From Micropterus salmoides (Eukaryota; Chordata; Actinopteri; Centrarchiformes; Centrarchidae), in contig NW_024041151.1 in NCBI RefSeq assembly GCF_014851395.1, forward strand, positions 26,426,332 to 26,490,331: a stretch of 64,000 nucleotides of DNA, read 5' to 3'. Position numbers and translations under genes: made by a program. The notes under the pieces were generated by a model. It was not told where the DNA came from. It made no database searches and saw nothing but the letters and a program-made list of their open reading frames with translations. Below, piece by piece: positions 60,901 to 64,000 of the stretch (its first letter is position 1; each line of letters begins with the position of its first letter).

Positions 60901-63900
60901 GGACGCTGAACAATGGTAACAAAGTCAAATTCAAATGCAAAAGGTCTCCCTGTTGCCTGCTTTCTTACTATAACTACTACTACAAGTAATACTCTTTCTT
61001 ATAGCCTACTACTACTGCTCACTCTCAACTCAAAGTCCATGTAGTTGCTCGTTCTGGAGCTTTTCCACCATACCACATGGTCACCTATAAACTGTTACCT
61101 ATAAAGGTCTAGAAAAAAAGGCAGAGTGAGGGAAAAGACTTTCCATCAAAAACTGCTCTAACAATAATAACAGAAAAAAGAAATGTTAAACAACTGAAAT
61201 AGGAAGACAAATATAGAGAAATAAAATGGTGTTGTCTGTTGTTATTAAATAATTATTTGACATGAAGATGTACTGGTGACTTTGAATGTTTTGGACAGCT
61301 GGAGATCATCATGTCTCTGCTGGGTCTGGTGTGTCCTCCTCTGTTTGAGACCATCGCCGAGCTGGAGGACTACCATCCTCGAATTGCCCTCAAATGGCAG
61401 CTGGGACGAATCTTTGCCCTCTTCCTGGGAAACCTCTACACCTTTCTGTTCGCCCTGTTTGACGAAGTCAACACCAAGGTATGATAGCAGTGTCTCTGTG
61501 TGTGACCCCATTTCCCACAAACGCTCCTGATTGTGAGATAACTTTGTGAAATCCTTCAGACAATGCTGGCACAATGTTGCTCATTTTAATTCATTTTTAA
61601 CTTCATTTTTGCAGGACCATAAATCTTTGATATTTATTTTACAAAGGGTATGAGTTCTGGCCTGCTTTGTTTTGTTTTGTGGCTCCACCTGGAACCGTTG
61701 TCATGTTAACCTTTGATGGATCCTCCACTAGACACTCATATAAAAAGACTGCTGACTTCTTTGTGCCTTGCAGCTGGAACAAGAGGAGTCCATTAAGAAC
61801 GCCACCATCTGGGCCATGAAGGAGTACTACGAAAACTACACACGTATGGTTAACGACACCGACGCCATCCCACCCCCCATGAATCCTGCTGATGTCATCA
61901 GAGGACCCTGTTGGGAGACCGCTGTCGGCATAGTAATGAAATTTAAAAAAAAAAAAAAATTATATGACACAGAGACAATACATTTTAGCCAAAAGTTATG
62001 CATTTTCCTTCAGTCACTATTTTGCAAATCATTCATTTCAGAATTATCTTGTTCTTACACTTCTCTCAAGCCAAAGAATCATCGGATTTTCATCGGATTT
62101 TCAAACCACTAAAAGTTGTTCAGACAGCAAAAAATCTACACCTACGCTGAGTAATTCTCCAACTGGTTGTTCAAGATTTAAATAAATTGATTTCTTGAGT
62201 CTGCTGTTTTGATTTGAAATTAAGTCTCAGTCTTATAGTTCCTAAAAAAGCCTGAAATGGGAACGTGAGAGATGGCATGCTGCTGACAAACTGCGGCACA
62301 AACCCTTTTCTCTCTGAATTATCCTGAATTTGTGCTGTTGCAGGAGTTTGTGAAGCTGACGGTGTCGGACATCCAGGTGAGCTACCTGACCATCCTGATT
62401 GGTGACTTTGCTAGAGCCGTCATCGTTCGCTTCCTCAACTACTGCTGGTGCTGGGACCTGGAGGCTGGATTTGTAAGTATGCCAGCTGAAGCATTTTGTG
62501 GTTCAAATTTATTTTAAATAGTTTACTTGTGTCTAAAGAACAGTCCATCGTTCGTTAAATAGTGAACCTTTTCCCACCTGTGAGTAGCTCCTCCATTTCT
62601 GTGAGCGTTGTTGTCTGTATGTACCATTTTTTATCTTACTAGCTGTAAGATAAGCGTGGCTGCGTTCACTGATCAGCACTTGAAGAAGCAATCGCACCAC
62701 AGATGTTATTCACTTTTTGACCTGCTGTATCAGTAAAAGCACAGATGTTTAACTTTAATGATAGTTCAGTCCCGTTATTGATCCCAGTGAGACATTCCAA
62801 TGAGTGAACATCCAAAATGTCTGCTGTAAAAAAGGTCTCTGTAGTAAAATGACAGACAAAACTTTATTTTAAACTCCAAGTGTTATTACACCTGTACCTT
62901 TTCTTTTGTTTGTACTTTTTAGCTGTTAAATTTGGTTAAATTTCAGACATTCATTTCCCCCTCAGGGTGAAATGTATTAACTTTGGTATAATTTGCATAA
63001 ATTTGCATCTTTGCATCGATTTTGTATGTAATCAAGCGCGAAACGCTCGCTTCGCGTTGTATGTGAGCATACAGTTAGGGTTAGCAGAGGGGTGTTGCCA
63101 CAGGTCAAAAGTTTAATTTGTCCAACACTTTTATGACCAAATATTTACAAAACCAAATAAAATTATCATCAGCCTCAATTGTTCTGGCTGAGTATGTGGT
63201 AATGGTAGTAACACTTAACTAAGATGGTGAACATGGTAAACATTATACCTGCAAGACATTGTCATTGTGAGCAAGCTGTCTAGCCTCCCCGAACCGCTAG
63301 CATGGCTGTAGATTCTCTGTCTTGTTTCATACATTTTATATACAGTATATCATTATTCTTTTTGTCACAGGTCTAACCTGTTAACTTACTTGAAATCTAG
63401 TTTTCTATCTACTGACCTGGGACTTATTTAAAGCTAGTTAGGCAATTTATTCATAAGCAATTTTTGTTGTTTTTTGTTGAAATACATCCCGACAACAATC
63501 AATAAATCAAATGCTCTGACACAAAAAATTTAAAAAGTCCGGTATCCGTGGCTGTTGCAGGACTGTAAAAAGCATGTCCAATAATTTCATTCAAACCCAA
63601 TGAAATGGTTGGCTGGCCTGCCTGTCTCCTTACCTATCTGCCCCTGCACATGAAAATGTGTTTTAGGGGAGTGGCTTTTGAGGGAGGCCTGAGAGAAGGG
63701 GTTGGGACTTTTAGTTTTTTTTGTGGTGGTAGGATACTTTCAAAATTGAGCTGTCTCATGTTTAACTGCGAGTTAAAAATATGATTAGTAAAGCTTTCAG
63801 TAAATAGTAAGTAACCATTGTCTCTGTTCACTTTTAGCCCTCATACGCAGAGTTTGACATCAGTGGTAATGTGCTTGGATTGGTCTTCAATCAAGGAATG

Positions 63901-63905
63901 ATCTG
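54926..63905 (+). CDS. tmc2: Transmembrane channel-like protein 2, first 15 coding exons (partial)
   Basis: Exons: 54926-54962, 56052-56090, 56212-56662, 57674-57832, 58253-58343, 58456-58537, 58618-58724, 58933-59031, 59735-59877, 60249-60396, 60560-60748, 61299-61478, 61774-61932, 62344-62472, 63838-63905. All have GT-AG junctions with consistent phase, giving 693 residues before the right edge. TMC1/TMC2 form the pore of the hair-cell mechanotransduction channel. After a basic/acidic N-terminus (about residues 26-176) come EEKKKLIATIRNKPWRM, EGALGKGKGRKWYAYK, then the first membrane helix in HFGSSVASYFIFLRWMYGMN. Further helices lie in exons 9, 11, 12 and 14. The TMC signature GPCWETAVGIEFVKLTVSD spans exons 13-14. 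HFGSS, VVIPEVLMGLPYGSIPRKT and YASITTSFKESIVDEQE favour TMC2 over TMC1; tmc2a versus tmc2b is open. The start is set by exon 1 phase. Confidence 0.95.
57415..57515 (+). repeat. Dispersed repeat fragment in tmc2 intron 3
   Basis: GTTTAGTGCTAATTAGCTAA and ACAGCCTCACAGAGCCACTG followed by GCATGGCTGTAGACAG match modules of the 28520-28735 repeat. A partial copy. Confidence 0.5.
63037..63056. other. CpG-rich short hairpin in tmc2 intron 14
   Basis: CGCGAA and TTCGCG face each other across an 8-base loop (ACGCTCGC) within very AT-rich intron sequence. The function is unknown and it may be chance. Confidence 0.4.
63205..63335 (+). repeat. Dispersed repeat copy in tmc2 intron 14
   Basis: ACATTGTCATTGTGAGCAAG, CCGCTAGCATGGCTGTAGAT and TCTGTCTTGTTTC are in the same order as in the copies at 11641 and 28520. 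Confidence 0.55.
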
Positions 63906-64000
63906 GTACAAATTTTAAATTTATACGTACACGGCACTCACTCAGGTGCCAGTGTGTTCCTGTGTGCGTGTGTGTGAGTTTACATGCATGGGTGCATGTT

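Noticed and set aside
1..64000. CRISPR arrays, operons, bacterial-type regulatory sites, rRNA or viral genes
   Set aside because: None seen; the sequence is vertebrate nuclear DNA with spliced genes. I saw no retroviral gag, pol or env-like frame.

Overview
This is a window of ordinary vertebrate nuclear DNA from a ray-finned fish, most likely a percomorph teleost. The genes have GT-AG introns, the spacers are AT-leaning, and there are many CA/GT microsatellites. Repeat families typical of teleosts are present (Tc1 with a DD34E transposase, L2 and Rex1-like LINE ends, TTAA-flanked MITEs). A teleost-type melanin-concentrating hormone precursor is encoded.

Five protein-coding genes can be supported. 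From left to right: (1) the 5' part of spag8, a sperm/axoneme protein gene on the minus strand running off the left edge (coding exons 219-264, 546-705, 1881-1949); (2) an apparently intronless pro-melanin-concentrating hormone gene on the plus strand (9560-9967) with TATA box and poly(A) signal; (3) a complete nine-exon cyclin B1 gene on the minus strand (36943-39534, 399 aa), including one GC-AG intron; (4) a complete zfand5 gene on the plus strand (44533-47718, 222 aa, with a probable non-coding first exon near 41.6 kb), divergent from ccnb1; (5) the first 15 coding exons of a tmc2-type mechanotransduction channel gene on the plus strand (54926-63905), running off the right edge. No operon-like or functional linkage joins them; divergent ccnb1/zfand5 is the closest pair.

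About 27 kb between pmch and ccnb1 holds no recognisable host gene. It contains mobile elements: a nested composite at 13450-16517, a Tc1 transposon with an uninterrupted 346-aa transposase at 19906-21532, a 43-bp terminal-repeat palindrome beside it, a Rex1-like LINE piece at 23066-23757, MITE-like repeats at 24950, 30325 and 33108, and stretches that look like candidate conserved regulatory DNA. The zfand5-tmc2 spacer holds a truncated Tc1 relic (51538-52262) and MITE-like sequence (53030-53684).

I found no evidence of a new multi-gene biological system. The observations most worth checking are a dense cluster of the palindrome TAACGTTA just inside zfand5 intron 1, the young Tc1 copy and its palindromic neighbour, the GC-AG intron in ccnb1, a 40-bp non-coding duplication at 27579/28450, and lineage-type low-complexity segments in Zfand5 and Tmc2. 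Family names of repeats and paralogue assignments rest on recognition by eye, not on database searches.
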